A DNA stretch of 64,000 nt, taken from NCBI GenBank assembly GCA_034509755.1, contig CM067550.1, positions 17,291,001 through 17,355,000 of the forward strand, written 5' to 3'. Position numbers and translations under genes: made by a program. Under the pieces are notes generated by a model. The model was not told where the DNA came from. It was given only the letters and a program-made list of their open reading frames with translations, and searched no databases. This document shows positions 31,166-40,305 of this stretch, in pieces. Positions within the stretch are counted from its first letter, which is position 1. The number at the start of each line of letters is the position of its first letter. This DNA comes from Anisodus tanguticus. Its lineage: Eukaryota; Streptophyta; Magnoliopsida; Solanales; Solanaceae.

Positions 31166-32100
31166 AAACCTAACCAACTTGTTGACTGCATAAGCAATAT
31201 CAGGTCGGGTACAGTTTGTTATGTACATCAAACTACCGATCACCTGTGCATATTGCTCCTGGCATATGAGTGCACCACAATTTTTATCAAGTTTTTTTAT
31301 TTCTATCCATTGGTGACTTTATAGGCGATCTGTCTAACATCTCGAACTTTCTCAAAACATCATCGATGTAGTAAGACTGAGATAAGACCAGTCCATCAGA
31401 TGTCTTAGAGATTTTTATCCCCTAAGATGACATCTGTGATACCCATATACTTCATGTCGAAACATTGTTTCAACATGTTCTTAGTCTCTAGAATTATGCT
31501 AGGACTACTCCTTGTGATTAACATGTCGTCTACATACATGCATATCATAACAAATGAGTCAGAGTTACCTTTCATGTAGACATATTTGTCACACTCATTA
31601 ATGGCGAAACCCTTCGATAGTAGAGTACTATAAAAATTTTCGTGCCATTACTTCGGGGCTTGTTTCAGCCCGTACAGAGATTTGACAAGCCGACAGACTT
31701 TCTTTTCTTGCCCTTGAACCACATACCCCTAGGGTTGGTCCATATAAATTTCTTCTTCCAAGTCACCATTTAGGAAGGCTGTCTTGACATCCATTTGATG
31801 TATCTCAAGGTCACGCAAAGCTGCGATCGCAATGAATACCCGTATGGATGCCATCCGAGATACTGGAGAGTACGTGTCAAAGTAGTCAAGACCTTCTTTC
31901 TGTCGATAGCCCTTGACTACCAACATGGCCTTGTACTTATCTATAAACCCATCTGTGTTATACTTCCGTTTGAGTATTCATTTACAACCCAACAATTTAT
32001 TTCCCGGAGGAAGATCAACCAACTCCCAAGTATGGTTATGCATAATGGAGACTATTTCACTCTCAATAGCTTCTTTCCAGAGTGGTGCCTCTGGAGTTGA
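31166..32100 (-). pseudogene. copia RT (element H)
   Basis: Read leftward: MHNHTWELVDLPPGNKLLGCK at about 32040 and VKGYRQKEGLDYFDTYSPV at 31926. Then IAIAALRDLEIHQMDVKTAFLNGDLEEEIYMDQP and, in later frames, the catalytic MYVDDM at about 31530 and motifs matching element J down to about 31170. Frameshifts follow 31729. The end of RT and all of RNase H are missing through the deletion. Confidence 0.9.
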
Positions 32101-33175
32101 CAATGCTTCAGCAATTTTCCTTGGTTCATCATCAACCATATAAGCTACAAAGTCAGGACCGAAGGATTTATCCTTCCTGGCCCTTTTACTTCGCCGTAGT
32201 TCTATCTTTGGAGTCTCCAAGTTCTGAGAGTCTGGAACACTAGATTCCAGATATTCAGCCACCTCGAGATCCACTAGATCTAAACCATCTAGATCCGGGC
32301 CGTCCACGACTCTTAGTTCCTGAGAGCTTTGTTCATAACTTCGTTTGCGAGAGGTTATGTCTTTTTCCTTTCTAGGAAAGGTACCTTCAAAGAATTGAGC
32401 ATTCCATGATTTCATGATTGTACCCCCGTAGATAACTGGAATATCTGACTTATACACTAAGAAACGATAAGCACTACTGTTATTTGCATATCCGATGAAT
32501 ATGCAATCTACAGTCTTAGGCTCAATCTTGACCTGCTTTGGCTTGGGTACTCCAACCTTTGCCAGACAACCCCACACCTTTAAATATTTATAGGTGAGTT
32601 TCTTTCTCTTCCATGATTCATATGGAGTTTTGTCATTACCCTTATGTGGGACTCTATTAAGAATCGTATTAGCGGTAAGGACATCTTCTCCCCACACGTT
32701 TTGGGGAAGATCGGAATTGATGAGCAAGGCATTCATCATTTCCTTTAATGTGCAGTTCTTACGTTCCGCCACACCATTCGATTGAGGTGAGTATGGAGCC
32801 GTTGTTTGATGAACAATGCCTTCTTGGGCACAATATTCCTCAAATGGCGCTACATATTCTCCCCCTCTATCGCTACGAATGGATTTAATCCGCATGCTTA
32901 GTTGGTTCTCAACTTCTGCTTTGTAACGTCAGAACGCTTCAAAGGCTTCATCCTTACTTTTCAACAAGTAAAGGTAATAATACCTTGTGCTATCATCAAT
33001 GAATGTCACAAAGTGCTTGTTCCCCCCCTCTAGTTTGTACAAACTTCAAATCACATATATCTATGTGAATAAGTTCTAGAGGAGCGGTATTCCTTTCGAC
33101 GGATCGAAAAGGAAACTTTGTGAGTTTTGCCTCTACGCACACCACACACTTATGTTGAGGGTTTACGTCGATAGA
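32101..33175 (-). pseudogene. copia integrase (element H)
   Basis: The frame 32895-31978 begins at SIRSDRGGEYVAPFEEYC (second catalytic Asp) and has APYSPQSNGVAERKN with the catalytic Glu about 36 residues later. NTILNRVPHKGNDKTPYESW and KVWGCLAKV follow, then the C-terminal IFIGYANNSSAYRF and the variable linker to RT. The first catalytic Asp region lies upstream in a broken stretch (32900-33175). Confidence 0.9.
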
Positions 33176-33802
33176 CTACAACAACTCCAACTTTACCAAC
33201 CTTTGGATGGATTTGTAATTGACATATCCTAACCTATAATGCCATAAATTAGAGGACTCAAGCAAGTAAGAAGAAGAGGCTTCAATATTATTGCTTGTAC
33301 GTAATACAGACATGGTGTTCACTTTGAAGAGGCCTTCACAGACGAATCCTCTTCCCACAAACATTCCATTCTTAGTGACTACAAATTTATTGGACTCAAA
33401 CACTAGCCTAAAACCAGCATTAACCAATAAAGGACCTGAAATTAATTTTTTTCTAATCTCAGGAACATGCATCACTTCATTCAGAGTGAGCTCCTTTTCA
33501 GAAATCATCTTCAGAACTACCTTTCCTACCCCCAGTACGTCAGAGGAAGCATTGTTGCCCATGAACAACTTCTTGTTTGTAATCGGTGTATAAGTGGAGA
33601 AGACATCTCTGTTGGAATAGATATGACTTGTAGCACATGTGTCCATCCACCATTGCATAGGATTCTCAACTAGGTTTGCTTCTAGCACCACCGTTGAGAA
33701 CTCCTCAATCATGTCGTCCAGAAAATGGTCTTTGACGACGTTAACCTGAGCCTTGTCCTTCTCTTGTTGCTCAGTCTTGAGCTTGCGGCAGTCCTTGATC
33801 AT
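33176..33802 (-). pseudogene. copia protease and pre-integrase (element H)
   Basis: 208-codon frame. The zinc knuckle CHHCGKPGHMIKDC lies just at and before its start. The protease start WWMDTCATSHIY has Asp-Thr-Cys in place of Asp-Thr-Gly. VLGVGKVVLKM and HVPEIRKKLISG are typical of this region, and SSNLWHYRLGYVNYKSIQRLV is the pre-integrase motif. Confidence 0.9.
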
Positions 33803-34738
33803 ATGACCAGGTTTCCCACAATGGTGACAATTTCCTTTGAACTTCTCCGTTGCTTGGGTCTTGTCGCCTTTCTGGAACTTGCGCTTCTTGCTTTAGTTCC
33901 CTTTGGCCTTAGCCAGATTTGCCTTTGCCTCAGCGGGTTGTTTACCCCTGGGCAAGACCTTCTTATTATCTTCCTGAATTTGGAGTTTGATAATAATTTC
34001 TTCAAAAGTCATCTCCTTTGTCTTGAGATTTAAGTAGCTCATAAACTCATTTCACGAAGGAGGTAACTTTTCAATCAGTGATGCAACCAAAAACTGCTCG
34101 TTTGGCTTCATACCTTCCAAATCCATGTGATGTAGAATCATTTGGAATTCCTGGACTTGGGACATCACTGTTTTATTATCCACCATTTGAAATTTCTCAA
34201 CGATGAATTTCTTAGTACCTGCATCTTGTGCGTTGTACTTCTTTTATAGCTTCTCCCACAACTCTTTGGCAGTGCCAACGGTGCAATACACCGTGTAGAG
34301 AGGGTCTGACAAGCAGTTCAATACGTAATTCTTACACATGAAATCACTATGACTCCATGCATCAAGAACCATCTTCATGCCATTAATGACATGGATACCT
34401 AGGCCCCCTTTACCCGTTTCAGAAGGCGAAGGGTCCATTTCATCTCCAGCTTGTGGAGGATCTTCTGTTAGGAAATGTGTCATTCCCATAACAGTCAGAT
34501 AGAATAGCATCTTTTGTTGCCATCTTTTGAAGTTTGACCTCATGAACTTTTCAGGGCGTTCATGGTGAAATCCAGCGGGTAGAGGAACGACAACATTCCC
34601 TTAAGTGGCAGCAAATGCGTTGGATGAGCCTTGAGCAACCGGAAAGGCATTAGGAGTGCCTTGACCAGTGGGGAAGGTATAGGGATTGCCTTGAGCAGCA
34701 GCAACAGAATCAGAAGCAGTTTGATTTATGCCAGTCAT
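33803..34738 (-). pseudogene. copia gag (element H)
   Basis: Start ATG at 34738, 37 bases inside the 5' LTR. A Gly/Ala/Phe-rich N-terminus is followed by PEKFMRSNFKRWQQKMLFYL, LDAWSHSDFMCKNYVLNCLSD and TVGTAKELWEKL. Stops interrupt at about 34600, 34245, 34050 and 33890. The order matches J gag closely, including the unusually near start codon. Confidence 0.88.
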
Positions 34739-34759
34739 CTTTCTAACTTACTTACAACA

Positions 34760-34775
34760 AATCTTGTCTTAAAAT
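34760..34775 (-). promoter_or_regulatory. putative non-tRNA primer site of element H
   Basis: Where a tRNA-complementary TGG site is expected, the minus strand reads ATTTTAAGACAAGATT. Fourteen of these bases pair perfectly with 34922-34935 inside the adjacent LTR. The same arrangement is seen in J (58999-59013) and K (63988-64000). The role as a fold-back primer or structural element is inference. Confidence 0.55.
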
Positions 34776-35730
34776 TGTTGGGATACAATTGTTGTAGGGA
34801 ATGGGAAGTAAGTAACTATTACAATAATAGAAAGGATAAACCAACTATTACAATAAATTGGAAATCAAGAACTTAACCGATTGCTTGTGTGATTCGCTGA
34901 GTCGAGTGATGACACTCTTTCTTTAAGACAAGATTGCCCCGTATATCTCCTTTTACGGTATTGAGCAATAGTCTCCCAAGATACAACAACAACTTGAACA
35001 AGTGAGCAAAGGAAACTCAAGTGTTACTTTTGAAGAACTTTGAGTATAGTGACTTTGCTAGAGAGGAAGAATATGAAATCAGAAAATCTAGAGAATTTTC
35101 TAAGTGTTGAGTGTATTTCAATTGATCCAAAGGCCTCTATTTATAGTGTAAGTAGAAGACCCCTCAACTAGCCAACTAATGGCCTTCAATAGCCATGTAA
35201 TTGCACTTGATTGAGGGGTTATATTCAGCCAAATAATGGCTGAATTCATGTGCCAAGTAATGGAGAATCAATGCTCCAAAACCAGCCCAAACGTTAGATT
35301 TTTCCAACTTCCCGTCGCAGCATTCTGCCTCCGAAGCGCCTCGGCGCTGTGAATTCGCGCCGCGACTCCAGTGACCGACCAACCAATTTGCGCCGCGGCG
35401 CTTCCTGGGAGGCGCCGCGGCTCCGACGGTGTGGCGCCGCGGCCCTTCACGGCTCCGCGGCGATTTCCGACTCGTTTCATTTTACACTTTGTACACTTCT
35501 TCCTACATTTACCAACGTGGAGTACTTTGTCATTTGGCCAATAACCGTCCATAATTCTATGTCTCAAACGTATTACATACGTACCAATATCTCTTTCACT
35601 AATGAAATTTGCGATACTTGGCACTACGTGTGCACATGTGTGGAAACGACGTTTCCGACATGCGGGCCCAATTGTTCGAGTCATAAATTAATGAGATATA
35701 CTTATTTCCACATTTAGTAAATTTCCAACA
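34776..35730 (-). repeat. complete 5' LTR of element H (955 bp)
   Basis: Minus-strand start TGTTGGAAATTTAC at 35730 and end ...TATCCCAACA at 34776. A TATA box CTATAAATAG lies on the minus strand at about 35145-35136. A GC-rich inverted repeat with 10-bp arms (35392-35401 and 35412-35421) lies upstream of it. Close to the LTR end are a small hairpin (34904-34917) and a 14-base segment (34922-34935) complementary to the bases just outside the LTR (34760-34773). Confidence 0.94.
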
Positions 35731-36110
35731 AAACTACCATATGCACGTCTAGAAAAGGCATTGTAAATCATAAATGTATCAAATCTTTTATACCACTAGA
35801 CGTATATTTCAGACCATATAAAGATTTCGTAAGCAAGCAAACATAGTTTACCTTAACTGTAGTGATGAATCCCTCGTGTTGGAACACATAAATCTATTCT
35901 TCCAGTTCACCATGCGAGAATACAGTCTTCACATCGATCTAATTGTTCTAGGTCCAAGTCATGAAGAGTCACAAAAGCTAGTAAGACCTGATAGAGCTAT
36001 GTTTCACCACTGGACAGAACACTTCATCTGTATGCCATTTCCCAAACAAAATTAGAAAAAGACAACTTTTGAACATGAGATAATTTTTTCATCCAAGCAT
36101 GACAGTGATC
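35731..36110 (-). pseudogene. old copia RT relic P, right piece
   Basis: On the minus strand, with several frame changes, it reads LHDLDLEQLD (RT palm), LTKSLYGLK (about 35850-35820) and continues through the H target site into YGSFVYYKKLEDGS. It differs from H and J RT, so it belongs to another copia lineage. It is clearly older than H, which inserted into it. Confidence 0.75.
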
Positions 36111-36694
36111 TTTGTAGCCTTTTCACCGAATACAAATTATAATTTATTTTAAAAGCCATGTCAAGTAATCGATTATATTCTTGGTGATTGGAAGTGCTTC
36201 TCCGGCTAGAGTAATTTTGTAAAGAAAATTTATTAATTGAGTGACTTTATTGATATAAAAATAAATTAGTTGTCCTTACTAAATAATTTTACATACTTGA
36301 GTGGTTGTTTGACAAATTTATTACTATTAATCACATGCTTTTGAGATTTGTGAAAAATTGATTAAACTACTAGTAACAAGAGCTAGATTTTGCTTTGTTG
36401 ATTCCCTTTTGTCTCAATAGTTTAATCATAAGATATATGGAATCATTATTTCGACTAGTTTAATTTCGTTTCGCAAAAGTATTTTTATCTAAGAATTCGA
36501 ATTCAAAATTCAAATTATTTGATTAAGAATAGGAAAATCTCATTGATACACATGAAAAGAGATATTTATTTTGCTCAATAAAAAGTTCATTTAAGGTTTA
36601 TTTTGTTTATTCATACGATCACTTCAGAAGATGATTGACACATAATGTTAATCTATTTTTCTCCTTCGTATTTTGTAGGAGCAAAGAAAAATAG
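36111..36694. other. intergenic, nothing recognised
   Basis: AT-rich with no frame, tRNA or repeat I can name. It lies between relic P and a Stowaway-like MITE. Confidence 0.3.
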
Positions 36695-36696
36695 TA

Positions 36697-36917
36697 TTCC
36701 TTCCGTTCTAATTTATATGATATAGTTTAATTGGATATACAATTTAAGAAATAAAGGAATATTTTAAATCTTGTGGTTTAAAACAAGCTAAAATTATTTG
36801 TGTGATTATAAATCATCTCGCTAAGCGTAAATTTAAAGTTAAATTATTGTCGAATAAGAAAATATGTCATTCTTTTTGTGACTGATTAAAAAGGAAAATG
36901 TGTCATATAAATTGAGA
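36697..36917. mobile_element. Stowaway-like MITE, right end eroded
   Basis: Left end after a TA dinucleotide reads TTCCTTCCGTTCTAATTTAT, an altered form of the plant Stowaway end CTCCCTCCGTCCC. The right part has the inverted counterpart TGTCATATAAATTGAGAC. Compare the better preserved copy at 60504-60722. The outer bases of the right end are missing. Confidence 0.65.
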
Positions 36918-37032
36918 CATACATAATAATTATTAAATGCCAAATCATCTAGCAATAACTACTCCGACTCCTTGAGACATACATAATAATTATTAAATGC
37001 CAAATCATCTAGCAATAACTACTCCGACTCCT
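36912..37032. repeat. exact tandem duplication, 60-bp period
   Basis: Bases 36912-36972 are repeated identically at 36972-37032 (61 matching positions at offset 60). Each unit runs from TTGAGACATACATAAT to AACTACTCCGACTCC. The absence of any difference in otherwise decayed DNA points to a very recent event or an assembly artefact. Confidence 0.95.
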
Positions 37033-37166
37033 CTGTCCACTTTACTTGCTCACTATATTTAAAATAATTTTTTTCACTTTTACTTGTTTATTTTATCATA
37101 TCAAGAAAATACTATTTTTTTATTATTTTGCCTAAATTAACTATTCATTTCTCAAATCTCTTAAGA

Positions 37167-37724
37167 CTATACACCAATTAATGTGAATATTATAATAAAA
37201 ATATTTATTTTTTGAGAGCGTGCAAATTCGATTGTGGATAAACAAAAGTGAACATATGAAGCACATTGCTTTGCCCAAATATAAATAGAGACAACAATAG
37301 AATAATTATTGGCCACGTGGTTCATTTTCTTCAACTCAGCAATCTTGGAGGTAGAAAATGGTAATTTCGCAGCAATCACCCGGGGCAAAAACGACCTTTT
37401 ACGCATCTTATCCTTTATGTCTGGCATAGGCATAACTGTACCACTCTTCAACATCTTCTCCCGGAAAAATTTTCCAGGCTCAATCCACCTGTTATTTACC
37501 TTTTTGCCACCGTTGACCTCGGTCAACGAAGCCAAAACTTGGGATGATTTGTTATGGTAGTTGGAAAATGTGGCAGTATCTTTGAAGGTGTTGTTAACCC
37601 CATAAGTCTTGAAATTAACATAGTGGGTATGAGTGTTATTTTCCCAAAAAAAACCGCTGAAATTCTCGATTTGGTAATTGTAATTTATTTTTCCGTTCCG
37701 ATACAAGTTTTTATACAAAAGCAA
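37167..37724 (-). pseudogene. polygalacturonase-1 beta-like (BURP-type) gene fragment
   Basis: An open minus-strand frame (185 codons). Residues about 30-140 resemble the region before the BURP domain of plant polygalacturonase 1 beta-like proteins: a YVNFKTYGVNNTFKDTATF repeat unit, WIEPGKFFREKML, GTVMPMPDIKDKM, KRSFLPRVIAAKLPFSTSKI. In the family these are secreted wall proteins bearing a C-terminal BURP domain with CH repeats. Here there is no signal peptide, most of the repeat region is missing, and after residue 140 the similarity is lost, so no BURP domain is present. It is therefore a fragment. No intact source gene is in the window. Confidence 0.75.
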
Positions 37725-38753
37725 CCGAATCTTTTTATGGTTATTTGTGTATAATAATATCTCTAAGTGGCATGTTTTAATTAATAAGATCGTAGGACCC
37801 TAATTTCTTATTATGTATTTGGTTGGAACCTACTGAGTTGGATGTTGATAGTGCCTCCACCTCTTTTTTTCCATCATATCCCTTGCTTCATTATCATCAG
37901 AAAACGCACATGCAATGATGGAAATAAGAAGAGAAAAAAGTTTAAGTTGATGGTTAGATCAAAGAAATTAAAAATACGTTGCATTTCTAATGTCATGCAA
38001 ATGCATCATATTCTCATGATTATGATCCACGAATCCTAATTACAAGTTCAATTTTACATGAGGTTTGGTAAATGATCAAGATGTGGGAATTATAGATTAA
38101 ACTAATTAAAAAGGATATCGTGCTTTGTTTCTTTTGCACTAATGATGTAGTATTCAATTATCAAAGCTAGCTAATCCATCAGAATTGAAAGTACGAAAAA
38201 ATAGATGTTACAACTAACAATTATCACAGGTACAAAAAATTACTCAATAAGCTTATGTCCCAACAAGGTCATTATCACGTCCAAAAATTGACTAATTATT
38301 GGGTGTTAATTTCATTACGTACTTTATGATACTTCTGTACATATTTGAACAAAAACTAGTTGAAGAATTAACATAAATAACTGTCCACACAAATTTTATA
38401 TTACTAATAGGAGGCGGAGGTTTAATATATGTATATACAGTATGTGTATAACTGTATATGACCAATGTATATTCTATAAATACCTGTTAGGAAAAGTAAA
38501 CAATAAATTCAATCAGCTATGTATGTAAACATCCCGAGGATAGTTTGCTGAAAAGAAAAGAAAATTCTCTAATGTCTGCTGTTAATTTCTTGCTTTCATT
38601 TTCGCCACCTTCATAGTGCTCTCTTTCATTTTCCTTTTTGTTACCGAAAAAAGGAATTGAATATAAAATTCTTATTTCCCTTAATATTTGTTGTAATAAA
38701 GAGGCACGTCATAAAAATCTCTAAATGATCTTATGAGGATGCTTAAGTACTAG
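37725..38753. repeat. R repeat copy 3
   Basis: The fullest single copy: ATAATATCTCTAAGTGGCA, GATCGTAGGACCCTAAT, TTGGTTGGAACCTACTGAG, GATGTTGATAGTGCC, TCATATCCCTTGCT, GCATTTCTAATGTCATGC, CACGAATCCTAATTA, ACATGAGGTTTGGTAAATGA, CCAACAAGGTCATTATCA and TTTGTTGTAATA..CATAAA. It starts immediately upstream of the BURP-type fragment, so R could be that gene's duplicated 5' region. No frame is conserved. Confidence 0.6.
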
Positions 38754-38947
38754 TACTACTACTACAAATTGGCTAAATTTAGATGGAGATTTCCGAGGGA
38801 AATTATTTCTGTCGCTAATCCGAATGAATATCATAGCTAGCGTCTCTCACAAAATGATTTTTTAAAAAAAATCTTTTAAATATTTCAGGTAGGAAATATG
38901 TTGTAAATGTTACCATCTAATTATTTCCCTACGAATTCAATCGATAA
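38754..38947 (+). mobile_element. CACTA-like terminal fragment
   Basis: CTACTACAAATTGGCTAAAT (CACTA with one change), then GATTTCCGAGGGAAATT and TGTCGCTAAT, the sort of subterminal words typical of plant En/Spm-like elements. It is the counterpart of 52999-53100. Cut on the right by element F. Confidence 0.45.
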
Positions 38948-38948
38948 T

Positions 38949-39144
38949 ATTAGCGAATATTCACCGTATATTTTGTAATTATGATAGATGTATATTTAAG
39001 GTAACTTAGGATTCTTATTGTATTAGGAACCAACCATTTAAGGTAAGTTAGGATTCGTACTGTATTAGGAATCAACCTTTGTACAACTATATATATATTG
39101 TGAATAATGAAAGGAATCCCTAAGGGAAATTATTCTATCTTACA
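38949..39144 (+). repeat. 5' LTR of element F with internal duplication
   Basis: Contains a 42-base unit twice (38994-39035 and 39036-39077; ATTTAAGGTAA(C/G)TTAGG..CAACC) with four or five differences. TATATATATA lies near 39090 and the LTR ends CTTACA before the primer site. Confidence 0.8.
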
Positions 39145-39250
39145 TGGTATCAAGAGCCTGAACCTAATCCCTACTCTCTCTCAAAACAGCCGCCGACACC
39201 CCCCCCCCTCTCGAGTTTCCCTTCGGCCGGCGGCAAGACCAACATCCACC

Positions 39251-40020
39251 ATGTCTTCCCCCACAAATTACGATTCCTCCACTGGGACTTTTGACAACTC
39301 CTCTTAACTATCATCGTCTTCTTTTCACCCGACTTTCGCCGTTACAAACATCAAGAACTCTATCCCTATAATTCTTGATCAAGAAGACTTTCAATATTCC
39401 ATGTGGACTGAACTGTTCTATATTCGTGCATGTGCGTACAACGTGCTCGACCATATTGATGACTCTGTTCCTCGTCCCACCAACATTGCTGAATCGATAT
39501 GGCGTCGCCTTGACGCCATCGTCAAACAGTGGATATACGGCACCATCTCAAAAGACTTGTTGTGTACCATCATGAAAACAGGTGCTACGGCACGTGACCT
39601 TTGGGTGCGGTTGGAAGAAATCTTTCAGGACAATAAAAATACTCGAGCCGTGTATTTGGAGGAGCAATTCAACAATACGCGTCTCGAGAATTTTAACAAC
39701 ATGTCCGAATATTGCAAACAACTGAAACTCATAGCCGACCAACTATCCAACGTCGGGAATTCTGTTTCTGAAACCAAGATGGTACTTCAACTGGTTGCTG
39801 GTTTACCGAAAGGTGAATACGATACACTTGCAACGATAATTCAACAGGCCGACCCACTACCAAGTTTCACCAAGGCACGGTTACAACTATTGTTGGAAGA
39901 AACCCGACGTGCTAAACAAGAAGAACATAATCAAAAGGCGTTAGCCGTTGACGGGATGACAACACCGGTGGTCAACACCAACCCGCCACCACCGCAAGAC
40001 CACCAGCAGTAGCAGTTCCG
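39251..40020 (+). pseudogene. copia gag (element F)
   Basis: Start ATG at 39251 (MSSPTNYDSSTG). A TAA at 39305-39307 interrupts, but the same frame continues from 39308 to 40012: FAVTNIKNSIPIILDQEDF, WTELFYIRACAYNVLDHI, ARDLWVRLEEIFQDNKNTRA, YCKQLKLIADQLSNVGNSV. It then meets a TAG in a Gln-rich tail, followed by a GGRGRG-type segment at about 40020-40080. Nearly intact gag. Confidence 0.9.
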
Positions 40021-40305
40021 CGGCGGAGGGCGTGGCGGCAGAGGTCGTGGCAATAATAACAAAGGCAAGGGCCGCGGCAAGGACCACAAAAATCAGCAGC
40101 TAGGCCCAAACACTGGCTACTTCCTGTGGCCTGACCAGCAGTAGGTCTGGCCTAACCAGCAGAACTGGGCCTCGCTTGCATGCCCATACACGATTGCAGG
40201 GGCCCAGTTCCAGCAGCCTGCATGGTTGACTGGCCTTTTGGGCCCTGCTCCAGCCACCAGGCAGGCCCACCAGCAGCAACAGCAGCCACCATGAGCGACT
40301 CCATG

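Larger units (their letters stand above)
30427..35730 (-). mobile_element. Ty1/copia element H (H/J/K family), TSD AAACT
   Basis: Minus-strand copia element of 5304 bp with the duplicated target AAACT at 30422-30426 and 35731-35735. The complete 5' LTR is on the right (34776-35730). A leader of only 37 bases, gag, protease, integrase and most of RT follow. RT is then joined to the inside of the 3' LTR at about 31165, so the RT end, RNase H, polypurine tract and about 220 bases of the LTR start are gone. No tRNA-type primer site follows the 5' LTR. It sits inside relic P. Confidence 0.94.
38949..40305 (+). mobile_element. Ty1/copia element F, 5' part only
   Basis: A 5' LTR (about 38949-39144), primer site TGGTATCAAGAGCC at 39145-39158, a leader and gag, then an abrupt end at about 40305 in R sequence. 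Protease through 3' LTR are absent. The LTR is related to that of G (TAGCGAATAT, CGTATATTTTGTAATTA). No TSD can be tested. Confidence 0.85.

Noticed and set aside
39190..39215. C-rich run in the F leader as a polypurine tract of a minus-strand element
   Set aside because: It lies between a primer site and gag of F on the plus strand; no minus-strand LTR adjoins it.
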